From assembly GCA_021845645.1 (NCBI GenBank), contig JAJZVM010000055.1:1-24735 (forward strand): a stretch of DNA of 24,735 bases, written 5' to 3'. Positions 1 to 6,425 of the stretch are shown piece after piece. Under the pieces are notes generated by a model. It made no database searches, had not been told where the DNA came from, and worked only from the letters and a program-made list of their open reading frames with translations. This stretch comes from Bacillota bacterium (GTDB taxonomy: Bacteria; Bacillota_E; JAJZYS01; JAJYTV01). Numbering within the stretch: position 1 is the stretch's first letter; each line of letters opens with the position of its first letter. Both the position numbers and the translations under genes were made by a program.

Positions 1-2
1 TC

Positions 3-290
3 AAGGCGGCACTGCGGCAAGGCGACAGCGTGGGCCGCGTGGGGGGCGACGAGTTCGTGCTGCTGCTCCAGGGCACCGAAGACCTGTCGCCGGGTCGCCT
101 GGGCGAATTCCTGTCGGCATCGGTCGGAGCGGGCTCGCTCGAGGCCTCCCACGGCCTCGTCCTCGTCCCCGAGGAGGCGGCCACCTTCGCGGACGCATAT
201 CGGCTCGCGGATCAGCGCATGCACGAGCGCAAGCAGGTGCGGCGCGAAGCAGCGGCGGGCGAGGATGCTCAGGGCGATCCTGCCCCCTGA
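3..290 (+). CDS. Diguanylate cyclase, C-terminal part of the GGDEF domain (5' end outside the window)
   Basis: This is the C-terminal ~95 residues of a GGDEF enzyme, which condenses two GTP into cyclic di-GMP. The frame is open from base 3, so the gene continues upstream of the window. The sequence shows RVGGDEFVLLL with an intact GGDEF signature. RQGD lies five residues before it, the canonical RxxD inhibitory I-site, so the enzyme is probably active and product-inhibited. The later segment SHGLVLVPEEAATFADAYRL followed by ADQRMHERK matches the usual end of the domain, after which there is only a short Ala/Gly-rich tail. The gene ends at a TGA at 288-290, followed by a strong hairpin. A c-di-GMP riboswitch lies about 500 bases downstream, which suggests a local signalling link. 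Sensor domains and cellular location cannot be seen. Confidence 0.9.
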   Translation, partial: KAALRQGDSVGRVGGDEFVLLLQGTEDLSPGRLGEFLSASVGAGSLEASHGLVLVPEEAATFADAYRLADQRMHERKQVRREAAAGEDAQGDPAP

Positions 291-309
291 CACCCTTCAG
301 CCCGCAGCG

Positions 310-340
310 GCCACCCCGCCGGCGAACGCGGCGGGGTGGC
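310..340 (+). terminator. Strong GC hairpin after the GGDEF gene, probable terminator
   Basis: GCCACCCCGCC (310-320) and GGCGGGGTGGC (330-340) are perfectly complementary over 11 bp around a 9-base loop. The hairpin starts 20 bases after the stop codon of the diguanylate cyclase. There is no clear run of T after it, so intrinsic termination is inferred from position and stem strength only. Confidence 0.6.
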
Positions 341-396
341 CTGGGTATGACCTGGTCCAGCCGACGCTCTTCCCGCGTCGTGCTAGACTCGGGCCA

Positions 397-735
397 CACG
401 TCTACGCGCTCAGTCCTGAAACGGGACAGGTCATCTGGCGGCGCCACCTGGCGACGCCCGTCCCTCTGCGCCATCTGCCTTGCGGCGACATAGACCCCCT
501 GGGCGATCACGGGCACCCCCGCGATCGCAGGCAGCCGGCTCTACGTGGCAGCGGAGGTCGCAGGGCCCCGCCAGCGCCTCTTCGAACTCGATCTCGCGAC
601 AGGCAGGCCGCTCGCGGGCTACCCCCTCGACCTGCCCGGCACCGCCGCCTTCGCGGAGCAGCAGCGCGGCGCCCTGACCTACCTCGGTGGCACCGTCTAC
701 GTTCCGCTCGGGGGCCTCTACGGCGACAATGGCGC
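397..735 (+). pseudogene. Frameshifted remnant of a PQQ-like beta-propeller repeat protein
   Basis: Two adjacent reading frames together encode a beta-propeller fragment. Frame 1 (from 397) gives HVYALSPETGQVIWRRHL and then LPCGDIDPLG. The homologous sequence then continues in frame 2, as ITGTPAIAGSRLYVAAEV, FELDLATGRPLAGYPLDLPG, YLGGTVYVPLGGLYGD. The switch falls near 503-508, consistent with one extra base in CTGGGCGATC. The blade motifs (VYAL..ETGQVIWRR, LYVAAE, FELDLATGR) are typical of PQQ-like repeat proteins, which normally have several hundred residues; only ~110 are left. No start codon with a ribosome site precedes it, and the homology stops abruptly after GLYGDNG, just before the promoter of the next unit. 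It is a relic truncated at both ends. Function is inferred from motif resemblance only. Confidence 0.65.
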
Positions 736-743
736 GAATCCCC

Positions 744-772
744 TTGCGGCTGCAGTAGCCCGCTGGAATAAT
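744..772 (+). promoter_or_regulatory. Candidate sigma-A-type promoter for the riboswitch-motA-fliG unit
   Basis: TTGCGG (744-749) and AATAAT (767-772) are separated by exactly 17 bases. The -10 matches TATAAT at five of six positions and the -35 matches TTGACA at three. Transcription would start near 779, directly before the riboswitch aptamer, which supports the assignment. No flagellar sigma-28 pattern was seen here. Confidence 0.5.
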
Positions 773-783
773 AGGGCTGGAAC

Positions 784-875
784 CACCCTGCAAAGTGGGG
801 CAAACCCGGCGAAAGCCGGGGGCGCAAAGCCATGGGTCTAAAGCGGCTCGCCGCCAGGATCGCCAGGCCGCCGGA
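784..875 (+). ncRNA. Cyclic di-GMP-I riboswitch (GEMM-I)
   Basis: The segment contains the hallmarks of the GEMM-I aptamer in order. GGGGCAAACC (797-806) is followed by a P2 hairpin CCCGGCGAAAGCCGGG with a GAAA tetraloop (804-820). Then come GCGCAAAGCC (822-831), matching the conserved ACGCAAAGCC, and the tetraloop receptor strand TCTAAAG (837-843). A small hairpin GCGG-CTCG-CCGC (843-854) follows, then CAGGATCGCCAGGCCGCC (855-872), matching the consensus UAGGUAGCCGGGUUACC-like end. It lies on the same strand as, and about 35 bases upstream of, the motA-like start. After the aptamer, GGAGGGG precedes TTTTTCGCTTTT (880-891), which could be part of a terminator-type expression platform, but I could not draw a convincing terminator stem. 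Whether c-di-GMP turns the genes on or off is therefore open. Confidence 0.85.
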
Positions 876-909
876 GGGGTTTTTCGCTTTTGCTCGGGGA
901 GGTGCACCC

Positions 910-1701
910 ATGTCGACGGATCTCGTCACGCCAGCCGCATTCCTTGCCGCGGTAGCCGCCGTGCTCGTGGCGGACCTGCTCGACGGGGGCAGCCTGCACA
1001 GCCTTTTGAACCTGCCGGCGATGCTGCTCGTGCTGGGCGGTACGCTCGGGGCAACGGTGATCAGCGTGAGCCGCGAAGATCTCCTGCAGGTGCCGCAGGC
1101 GTTCCGCCGGCTGCTGAGACCGCTCGCGCTGCAGCGCGAGCAGGCCATCGACGAGATCGGCGACCTCGCGGAAGTGGCCAGGCGCGAGGGTCTTCTGCGC
1201 CTCGAGGACGAGCTGGACCGCCGGGAACTGCCGGCCTTTCTCAGGGACGGCGTGCAGAAGATCGTCGACGGTCTGGACGAAGCGGCCCTGCGCCGGATGG
1301 TCGAGCGCAGGATCGAGATCGAGGAGCGGCGCTCCCGCGCGCTCGCCGAGTTCTTCCGGACGGCGGGAGGCTTCGCTCCGACGCTTGGCATCATCGGCAC
1401 GGTGGTCGGCCTCGTCTCCGTCCTCAGCCACCTGAGCGACGTGCAGCGCCTCGCGCCGTCGATCGCCACGGCCTTTCTCGCGACCCTCTGGGGCATCGCG
1501 TCGGCCAATCTCTTCTGGCTGCCGCTCGGCTTCCATCTCGAGCACCTGGAGCGCCAGGAGCGCGAGGACCAGGAGATGCTGCTCCAGGGCATGGTCGGGA
1601 TCGCCAACGGTCAGAACCCGCGCATCCTGCGCGAGGAGCTCGCCGTATATCTCATGCCAGGAAGCCACAAAGACATGGCACCGCACAAGGAGGCCTCGTG
1701 A
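910..1701 (+). CDS. motA: MotA/TolQ/ExbB-family flagellar stator protein
   Basis: Predicted inner-membrane ion-channel subunit of the flagellar stator, 263 residues, close to the usual MotA length. ATG at 910 is chosen because GGGGAGG stands 7-8 bases upstream. The frame could be extended to an ATG at 832, but that lies inside the riboswitch aptamer. Hydrophobic segments occur near residues 7-22 and 36-52. A long charged cytoplasmic part contains EALDEAALRR-like and RMVERRIEIEERRSRALAEF stretches. The family signature GGFAPTLGIIGTVVGLVSVL and a final membrane segment ending FWLPLGFHL follow. FliG contacts in MotA lie in the charged loop, which is present. The stop TGA shares its last base with the ATG of a short bridging ORF, and fliG follows. 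No motB gene is adjacent, which is unusual. The TolQ/ExbB alternative is less likely given the fliG neighbour. Confidence 0.85.
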   Translation: MSTDLVTPAAFLAAVAAVLVADLLDGGSLHSLLNLPAMLLVLGGTLGATVISVSREDLLQVPQAFRRLLRPLALQREQAIDEIGDLAEVARREGLLRLEDELDRRELPAFLRDGVQKIVDGLDEAALRRMVERRIEIEERRSRALAEFFRTAGGFAPTLGIIGTVVGLVSVLSHLSDVQRLAPSIATAFLATLWGIASANLFWLPLGFHLEHLERQEREDQEMLLQGMVGIANGQNPRILREELAVYLMPGSHKDMAPHKEAS

Positions 1702-1784
1702 TGAAGCCGTCTGACGCCATGTTCCACAGACTGCCTCGGCCGAACGGCAGGTTCCCGATATCGCTGGCGGGGCCCGCGTGCTAG
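1701..1784 (+). CDS. 27-residue ORF bridging motA and fliG, possible translational-coupling ORF
   Basis: ATG at 1701 overlaps the motA stop (TGATG), and its TAG at 1782-1784 lies just after the GTG start of fliG (1778). AAGGAGG at 1687-1693 is seven bases upstream and is the strongest ribosome site in this area, whereas fliG has no clear one of its own. The peptide (MKPSDAMFHRLPRPNGRFPI and seven more residues) resembles nothing I know. It may simply carry ribosomes to the fliG start. Alternatively, it may be the original fliG N-terminus put out of frame by a small indel. Confidence 0.4.
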   Translation: MKPSDAMFHRLPRPNGRFPISLAGPAC

Positions 1785-2773
1785 ACGCGGCGCGCAAGGT
1801 GGCCGTGGTGATGGCCGCGCTCGGCCCCGAACTCGCGGCGAAGGTGTACGAGCACCTCGACGAGGAGGAAGTCGAGCGGGTGACGCTCGAGATCGCCCAA
1901 GCGCAGCCGCTCCCTGGGGAGGAACGCCTCGAGGTGCTGCGCGAGTTCCACGATCTGCAGGAATCCCGCACGACGCTGACGATGGGTACAGGGTTCGCCC
2001 AGGCGGTGCTGGAGCGCGCGTTCGGCCTGCAGCGGGCCAGGGAGATGCTCGCGCGCGTCGCGGAGAGCGTGGCGCCGCGCCCCTTCGCGTTCCTGCAGGG
2101 CCTCGACCCCGTGCAGCTCCTGATGCTGCTGCAGGGCGAGCACCCGCAGACGATCGCGCTCGTCCTGTCGTTTTTGGATCCTGCCGCGGCCGCCCTGATC
2201 CTCAAGAACCTCACGCCGGAGCAGCAGGGGGACGTCGCCAGCCGCGTCGCGATGATGGAGAGCACGAACCCCCAGCTCGTCGCCTCGGTCGCGGCCATCC
2301 TCGAGCGCAAGATCGAGGCGCTCTTCGGCGCGGACCTCGCCCGGACGGGCGGCATCGACGCCGTGGTCCAGCTCCTGACGCGCGTGGACCGCTCCACCGA
2401 GCGCGGCATCCTCGGGTCCATGGAAGGCTCGGACCCCGAGCTCGCCGACGAGATCCGCCGGCGGATGTTCCTGTTCGAGGACTTCCGCAGCGTGCAGGGC
2501 CGGGACCTGCAGCGCATCATCCGCGAGGTGGACCAGAAGGACATCGTGCTGGCCCTCAGGACGGCCTCGGACGAGATCGCGCAGCTCTTCTTCCGCAACA
2601 TGTCCCAGCGCATGGCCGAGGTGGTGCGCGAGGACCTCGCCCTCCTGCCGCCGACGCGCCTGCGCGACCTCGAGGCCGCCCAGCAGCGCATCGTCGCCCT
2701 GGCGCGCCACCTCGAGGAGGCCGGCGAGATCATCCTCGGCGAGGGCCACGGCGACGATGCCATGCTGAGCTGA
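1778..2773 (+). CDS. fliG: Flagellar motor switch protein FliG
   Basis: FliG forms the rotor ring of the flagellar switch complex at the cytoplasmic face and transmits torque from the MotA stator. It has 331 residues, the normal length. The N-terminal domain starts with KVAVVMAALGPELAAKVYEH and EEEVERVTLEIA. The middle domain has the conserved EHPQTIALVLSFLDP. The C-terminal domain ends LALRTASDEIAQLFFRNMSQ, RMAEVVREDLALLPPTRLRD. The torque-generating charged residues of E. coli FliG (K264, R281, D288, D289, R297) correspond here to Arg, Arg, Glu, Asp and Arg, so charge is kept at all five. The start is taken as GTG 1778. It lacks a clear Shine-Dalgarno sequence and is probably reached by coupling from the bridging ORF. 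It should be in the same riboswitch-controlled transcript as motA. Confidence 0.93.
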   Translation: MLDAARKVAVVMAALGPELAAKVYEHLDEEEVERVTLEIAQAQPLPGEERLEVLREFHDLQESRTTLTMGTGFAQAVLERAFGLQRAREMLARVAESVAPRPFAFLQGLDPVQLLMLLQGEHPQTIALVLSFLDPAAAALILKNLTPEQQGDVASRVAMMESTNPQLVASVAAILERKIEALFGADLARTGGIDAVVQLLTRVDRSTERGILGSMEGSDPELADEIRRRMFLFEDFRSVQGRDLQRIIREVDQKDIVLALRTASDEIAQLFFRNMSQRMAEVVREDLALLPPTRLRDLEAAQQRIVALARHLEEAGEIILGEGHGDDAMLS

Positions 2774-2787
2774 GGAGTCTCGCCTCA
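2771..2787. terminator. Small hairpin between convergent fliG and pxpC stops
   Basis: TGAGG (2771-2775) and CCTCA (2783-2787) are complementary around a 7-base loop, and each arm contains the TGA stop of one of the two convergent genes. The stem is only five base pairs and lacks a T run, so a bidirectional terminator role is weakly supported. Confidence 0.2.
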
Positions 2788-3738
2788 AGGCAACGCCAAT
2801 AGCGGCAGGAGCAGGCGCTCCTCGAGCTCACGCCGGGCCGCGCGGGCAGCCGCCATGTCCACCTGCGCGAAGCGCAGGTCCTGCCCGGGCCTGAGCTGCG
2901 CCAGCACGGGGATGTCGGCGGAAATCACGGTCGCCGGCACGGGATATCCCCCGACCGACCCCCTGCCCTGCAGGAGGATGATCGGCTGCCCGCTCGGCAG
3001 GATTTCGATCGCGCCAAGCGGCGTGCCCTCGGACGGAATGTCGCCAGGGGCCCCCGGCACCTCCGGCCCCGCGAGCCGCATGCCGACGCGGTTCGATTCC
3101 GTCGTGACCCGATATGGCCCCGAGGTGAGGCTCTTCAGGGCGCCGTCCGGGAAAAGTCCGTCGCGCGGGCCGGGCACGAAACGCACCGTGTCGCGTTGGA
3201 GGGACGTCGCCACCGGCGCCTCCACGCGCTCGCCACCGCCGCCGCCCACCTCGAGCAGGTCTCCCGCCCAAAGAGCCCGCCCGCCCTGGCCTCCCACCCG
3301 GGACTGCAGGTCCGTCGCGCGGCTGTGGAGCACCCTTTCGCCGCTGACGCCGCCCGCGAAGCCGAGGTAGGCGCGAAACCCCTGCCGCGGGCCTGCGAAC
3401 GAGATGACGTCGCTGGGAGCGAGCTCGCGACTCTCGCCCGCTGGCCACGGCTCGCCGTTCAGGCTGGCCCCGAGCTCGGCACCGGCGACGCCGGCGAAGC
3501 AGGCGTCGAGCACCTCGAGCTCGGGGCCGAGCAGGGTGATCTCGAGCGCCGCGTCCCCGAGGTCGCAGCCCGCGAGCCGCAAGGCCCAGCGCAAGGCGTA
3601 GCTGTCCACGGCGCCCTGCTGGGGCACGCCGAGATGGCCGTAGCCCTGCCGGCCGAGATCCTGGACCGTGGTCAGCATGCCCCCGCGCCGGACGGCGAGC
3701 CTAGCCACCGCTCGCACCGCCCGCAGGGTCCAGTTCAC
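2785..3738 (-). CDS. pxpC: 5-oxoprolinase subunit C / biotin-dependent carboxyltransferase-like (KipA family)
   Basis: PxpC works with PxpA and PxpB as the ATP-dependent bacterial 5-oxoprolinase, which opens pyroglutamate to glutamate in the cytoplasm. The family was earlier called KipA or allophanate hydrolase subunit 2. It has 317 residues, a normal length. The N-terminal signature GMLTTVQDLGRQGYGHLGVP is followed by QQGAVDSYALRWA. FAGPRQGFRAYLGFAGG, VGGQGGRALWAGD, TTESNRVGMRLAGP and near the end PIILLQGRGSVGGYPVPATV are all family motifs. The GTG at 3738 overlaps the end of pxpB by 38 bases. A nearer GTG (about 3708, overlapping the pxpB stop by 8 bases) is an alternative start that would still leave the domain intact. 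It is co-transcribed with pxpB. Confidence 0.88.
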   Translation of the reverse strand: MNWTLRAVRAVARLAVRRGGMLTTVQDLGRQGYGHLGVPQQGAVDSYALRWALRLAGCDLGDAALEITLLGPELEVLDACFAGVAGAELGASLNGEPWPAGESRELAPSDVISFAGPRQGFRAYLGFAGGVSGERVLHSRATDLQSRVGGQGGRALWAGDLLEVGGGGGERVEAPVATSLQRDTVRFVPGPRDGLFPDGALKSLTSGPYRVTTESNRVGMRLAGPEVPGAPGDIPSEGTPLGAIEILPSGQPIILLQGRGSVGGYPVPATVISADIPVLAQLRPGQDLRFAQVDMAAARAARRELEERLLLPLLALP

Positions 3739-4423
3739 GCTCGAGCCTCGCGAATGTCCCTGCGTCGATCGGGTGGAACGAGACGGTGTCGCCGGGCCGA
3801 GTCAGGGCCGACACTGGCTCCAGCCAGGAAAAGACGCGTACGGGTGTCCGGCCGATCAGGTGCCAACCGCCAGAGCTCTGAAAGGGATAGATGCCGGTCT
3901 GCAAGCCGGCGATGGCCACCGAGCCCTGCGCCACTTCACGCCTCGGTGCCGTGCGTCGCGGCAGCCTTAGCCGCGGGGGCAGCGACGCGAGATAGGGGAA
4001 ACCAGGCGAGAAGCCCAGACAGTAGACCCGGTAGAGCTCACCCGCGTGCAGGGCCACCACCTCATCGGGCGTGAGGCCGGTCGCCGCCGCGACCTCGCCC
4101 AGGTCCGGGCCATAATCGCCGCCGTAGCAGACCGGGATGTCGTGATGCCTTGCGGGCTCAGGCCTGGGCTCCGCCTCTCCGAGATCCCCGAGGATTCGCG
4201 CGAGTTCGTCGCCATCCAGGCGCCGGGGGTCGTAGCTGACGAGGACCGAGTGGTAGCCCGGTACGACCCCGACAACGCCGGCGATAGCGGCCGCCCGCAC
4301 CGCCGCCGCGTACGCCTGCACCCTCGCGTTCACCTGCGGGTCGATCCCGCCGTCGAACGCGCAGAGCAGTGCCTCGTCCCCCGCCGGCAGAACCTGCGGG
4401 TAGGGGCCACTGCCCGTCCGCAC
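3701..4423 (-). CDS. pxpB: 5-oxoprolinase subunit B (KipI family)
   Basis: Subunit B of ATP-dependent 5-oxoprolinase, the partner of PxpC; the Bacillus homologue was first described as the sporulation kinase inhibitor KipI. It has 240 residues. The sequence shows GVVPGYHSVLVSYDP in the N-terminal half and the diagnostic CLGFSPGFPYLASLP near residues 135-149. GSVAIAGLQTGIYPFQSSGG and WHLIGRTPVRVFSW follow. GTG at 4423 has GAGGAG nine bases upstream. The usual pxpA (LamB/YcsF) gene is not in the window, and the upstream sequence holds only a broken small ORF. The function therefore depends on a pxpA elsewhere, or the BC pair may act on another substrate. Confidence 0.88.
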   Translation of the reverse strand: MRTGSGPYPQVLPAGDEALLCAFDGGIDPQVNARVQAYAAAVRAAAIAGVVGVVPGYHSVLVSYDPRRLDGDELARILGDLGEAEPRPEPARHHDIPVCYGGDYGPDLGEVAAATGLTPDEVVALHAGELYRVYCLGFSPGFPYLASLPPRLRLPRRTAPRREVAQGSVAIAGLQTGIYPFQSSGGWHLIGRTPVRVFSWLEPVSALTRPGDTVSFHPIDAGTFARLERELDPAGGASGG

Positions 4424-4451
4424 GACGATCCACTCCTCGCGTGCCCCGATT

Positions 4452-4673
4452 TCAGACCTGGCGCTCGCGCCGAACCTCCCGCACGCCTAAGACGAGGGCA
4501 GAGGCGAGCCACAACAGACCGGGCGTAGCGGCGACGCGCCCGACGAGGGCGTTCGCCGCCTACAGCGCCACCACGTTGTCCCGCTGCGGCAGCATCGACC
4601 GGGGTTGTCGGACGAGGAAGCTGAGGCCGATGCCGAGTGGCAACCTGACCGGCCAGTGACGAAGGGTTCCCAT
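4452..4673 (-). pseudogene. Small membrane-like ORF with an in-frame TAG (37 + 34 residues)
   Basis: ATG at 4673 has GAGGAGG about nine bases upstream and opens a 37-residue ORF (MGTLRHWPVRLPLGIGLSFL and on to NVVAL) that ends at a TAG at 4560-4562. The same frame then stays open for 34 residues, with a hydrophobic stretch ATPGLLWLASALVLGV and a basic end VREVRRERQV, to a TGA at 4452-4454. Read through, it would be a 72-residue protein with one or two short membrane segments. I do not recognise the family. It may be a gene broken by a nonsense mutation, or a real 37-residue peptide with chance coding after it. It sits in the ~300-base gap between the helicase-associated gene and pxpB, where nothing else is evident. 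Confidence 0.3.
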
Positions 4674-4724
4674 CACGGGTGCCCTCCTCCCCGGCTCCCG
4701 GGCCAGGCCCGCCTCCGCTCTCCC

Positions 4725-6425
4725 CTAAAGCGCGTCGATCACCGTGCCCTGGCCCCAGTCCAGGGATCTCAGAATGCGCATGGCCTTGCGCCGCTCCTTG
4801 AGAGCATCCTCGCGCAGGAGGCCGCTCGGGCTGAAGACGCCCTGCAAAGCGGCAAGGCCCGCGTGCTCGAGGGCGGATCTCACCTTCGCCTCGTTGAGCG
4901 CCGGGATGACGAGGCAGGTCTCGCCCAGCACCTCGATCACCTCTTGCCGCACGGCCTTGACGGATAGCGCCAGCTGGGCGTCCTCGGGTGTGCGACAGAC
5001 GAGCAATGCCGCCTCGACGAAGCGGTAGCGGCCGACGCGGCCAAGCCACTCCTCGATGCGGAAGCGCGCGGCCTGCGGCAAGCCCGTGCGGCTTCCCGCC
5101 TCGAGCTCCACGAGGATCTCGTCCGGTTTGACACCCGCCTCCACCGCATGGTGCAGCGTTTCGGGCGAGATCTGGTAGGTGCAGACGACATCCACCTTGG
5201 CAGGCTTCGCCACGGTCTCGAGCCAGGCAAGGGCGGACGGGGGCAGGTCCGGCGGCACGAGGATGTCGCCGCTCGCCAGGATGGTCCACTGGCCCGCCAA
5301 ATCCGGCTCCGGCGACTGCCCGCCCTGGAGCGCGGCTGCGGTCCGCTCCGGCATGCGCACAGCCGCTTCCCCGTCCCAGCTTGCCGCCTCGAGCGCGCCG
5401 AGCTGCGCGAGGCAGCGCAGCAGGGAGGCCGCCTCGAACGGCTCACGCCGTTCGAAGAGTCCCCACGGACTGCTCATCACGGTGCCGATCAGCCGACCTG
5501 GCAAAAGCCACGCCTCTGGCCCGAGGAAGACCTGCCAGTAGCCAGCCGCGAGTGAGCCGCTGTGCAGTTCCCATGTTGCGCGAACCGCCCGGCGCCAAAT
5601 CTCGCCCGGCTTCCTGCGCCGCAGCCGCTTGCGCCAGTCGCGGTCTGGCTTGATCTCACCGTCGCGCACCTCGATCAGGCCGAGGCCGAAGCCGAGCCAG
5701 AGCAAAAGCCCGACGTCCACCTCGGCCTCGCCTACCCACGGGCCGAAGCGCGAGGAGTCCGGCAACAGCTCGAATAGCCTGCGCCAAGCCTCCGAGACCT
5801 GCTCGGGCCTGCGCGGCGTGAGAAGCCGGCGCAGGCGCTCCGCGTCCCTGCGGTAGATGGTGCCGGACTGCGTGATGCCGGCCGCCTTGCGCCCGAGCTC
5901 GCCGACGATGCGCACCAGGTCCGCGAGCCACTCGCCCTCGAGCGACGTCGCCTCGGGCGGATCCTGCGGCCTGACAAAAAACGGCCGCTGCTCCGCCGTG
6001 GCCTGTCCCACCGCGAGGAGCGGCGCCGCCCAGCGGGCTGTCTCGTCCGCCATGTTGTAACCGGGATGCTCCGCCCAGTAGTCGCGATGGCCGAGCGAGT
6101 GCAAAAGGCCCTTTGCGCGCAGCTCCTCGCAGAGCTTGCGGAGCTCGGGCCCCCGCGGATTCCGCCCTGCGGGGCCGTCGATCGTGCGTCCGGGCAGCAC
6201 CCCCAGGGCGTGCCAGGCGATGTCGAGGAGGAGCGCCCGCGCAGGCACCGAGCAGCTGTCGATGGCCTTCTGCACCCCTGCCTGATCCGAGAGCGCGTCG
6301 ACCAGCTTCTCGTAGATGGCCTGCGGCGCAAGACCTTTGACGTCGACGCCCACCTCCTGTGCGAGGCGGCGCAGGTCCGAGATCTTCGTGGAGATGCTCT
6401 GCGCGAGGATCGGCAGTTCAGACAT
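4725..6425 (-). CDS. Helicase-associated protein with XPB N-terminal-like (Helicase_C_3) domain, partner of XPB
   Basis: A 566-residue cytoplasmic protein. A domain at about residues 378-470 contains WTILASGDILVPPDLPPSAL, VDVVCTYQISPETLHHAVEA and LPQAARFRIEEWLGRVGRYR. This is the pattern of the helicase-associated/XPB N-terminal family, in which a propeptide-like beta fold precedes or accompanies XPB helicases. The N-terminal 370 residues are helical, with winged-helix-like stretches, and have no enzyme motif I can name. ATG at 6425 overlaps the end of the XPB gene by eight bases, so the two are translationally coupled. The same gene pair occurs in actinobacteria, where the XPB helicase lies beside a protein of this family. 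A role as DNA-binding or regulatory partner of XPB in repair is inferred from the pairing, not shown by catalytic residues. Confidence 0.8.
   Translation of the reverse strand: MSELPILAQSISTKISDLRRLAQEVGVDVKGLAPQAIYEKLVDALSDQAGVQKAIDSCSVPARALLLDIAWHALGVLPGRTIDGPAGRNPRGPELRKLCEELRAKGLLHSLGHRDYWAEHPGYNMADETARWAAPLLAVGQATAEQRPFFVRPQDPPEATSLEGEWLADLVRIVGELGRKAAGITQSGTIYRRDAERLRRLLTPRRPEQVSEAWRRLFELLPDSSRFGPWVGEAEVDVGLLLWLGFGLGLIEVRDGEIKPDRDWRKRLRRRKPGEIWRRAVRATWELHSGSLAAGYWQVFLGPEAWLLPGRLIGTVMSSPWGLFERREPFEAASLLRCLAQLGALEAASWDGEAAVRMPERTAAALQGGQSPEPDLAGQWTILASGDILVPPDLPPSALAWLETVAKPAKVDVVCTYQISPETLHHAVEAGVKPDEILVELEAGSRTGLPQAARFRIEEWLGRVGRYRFVEAALLVCRTPEDAQLALSVKAVRQEVIEVLGETCLVIPALNEAKVRSALEHAGLAALQGVFSPSGLLREDALKERRKAMRILRSLDWGQGTVIDAL

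Noticed and set aside
838..2763. A 641-codon open frame on the minus strand opposite motA and fliG
   Set aside because: It is Arg/Ser-rich with no domain and lies wholly opposite two well-recognised genes. Long antisense frames are expected at this GC content.
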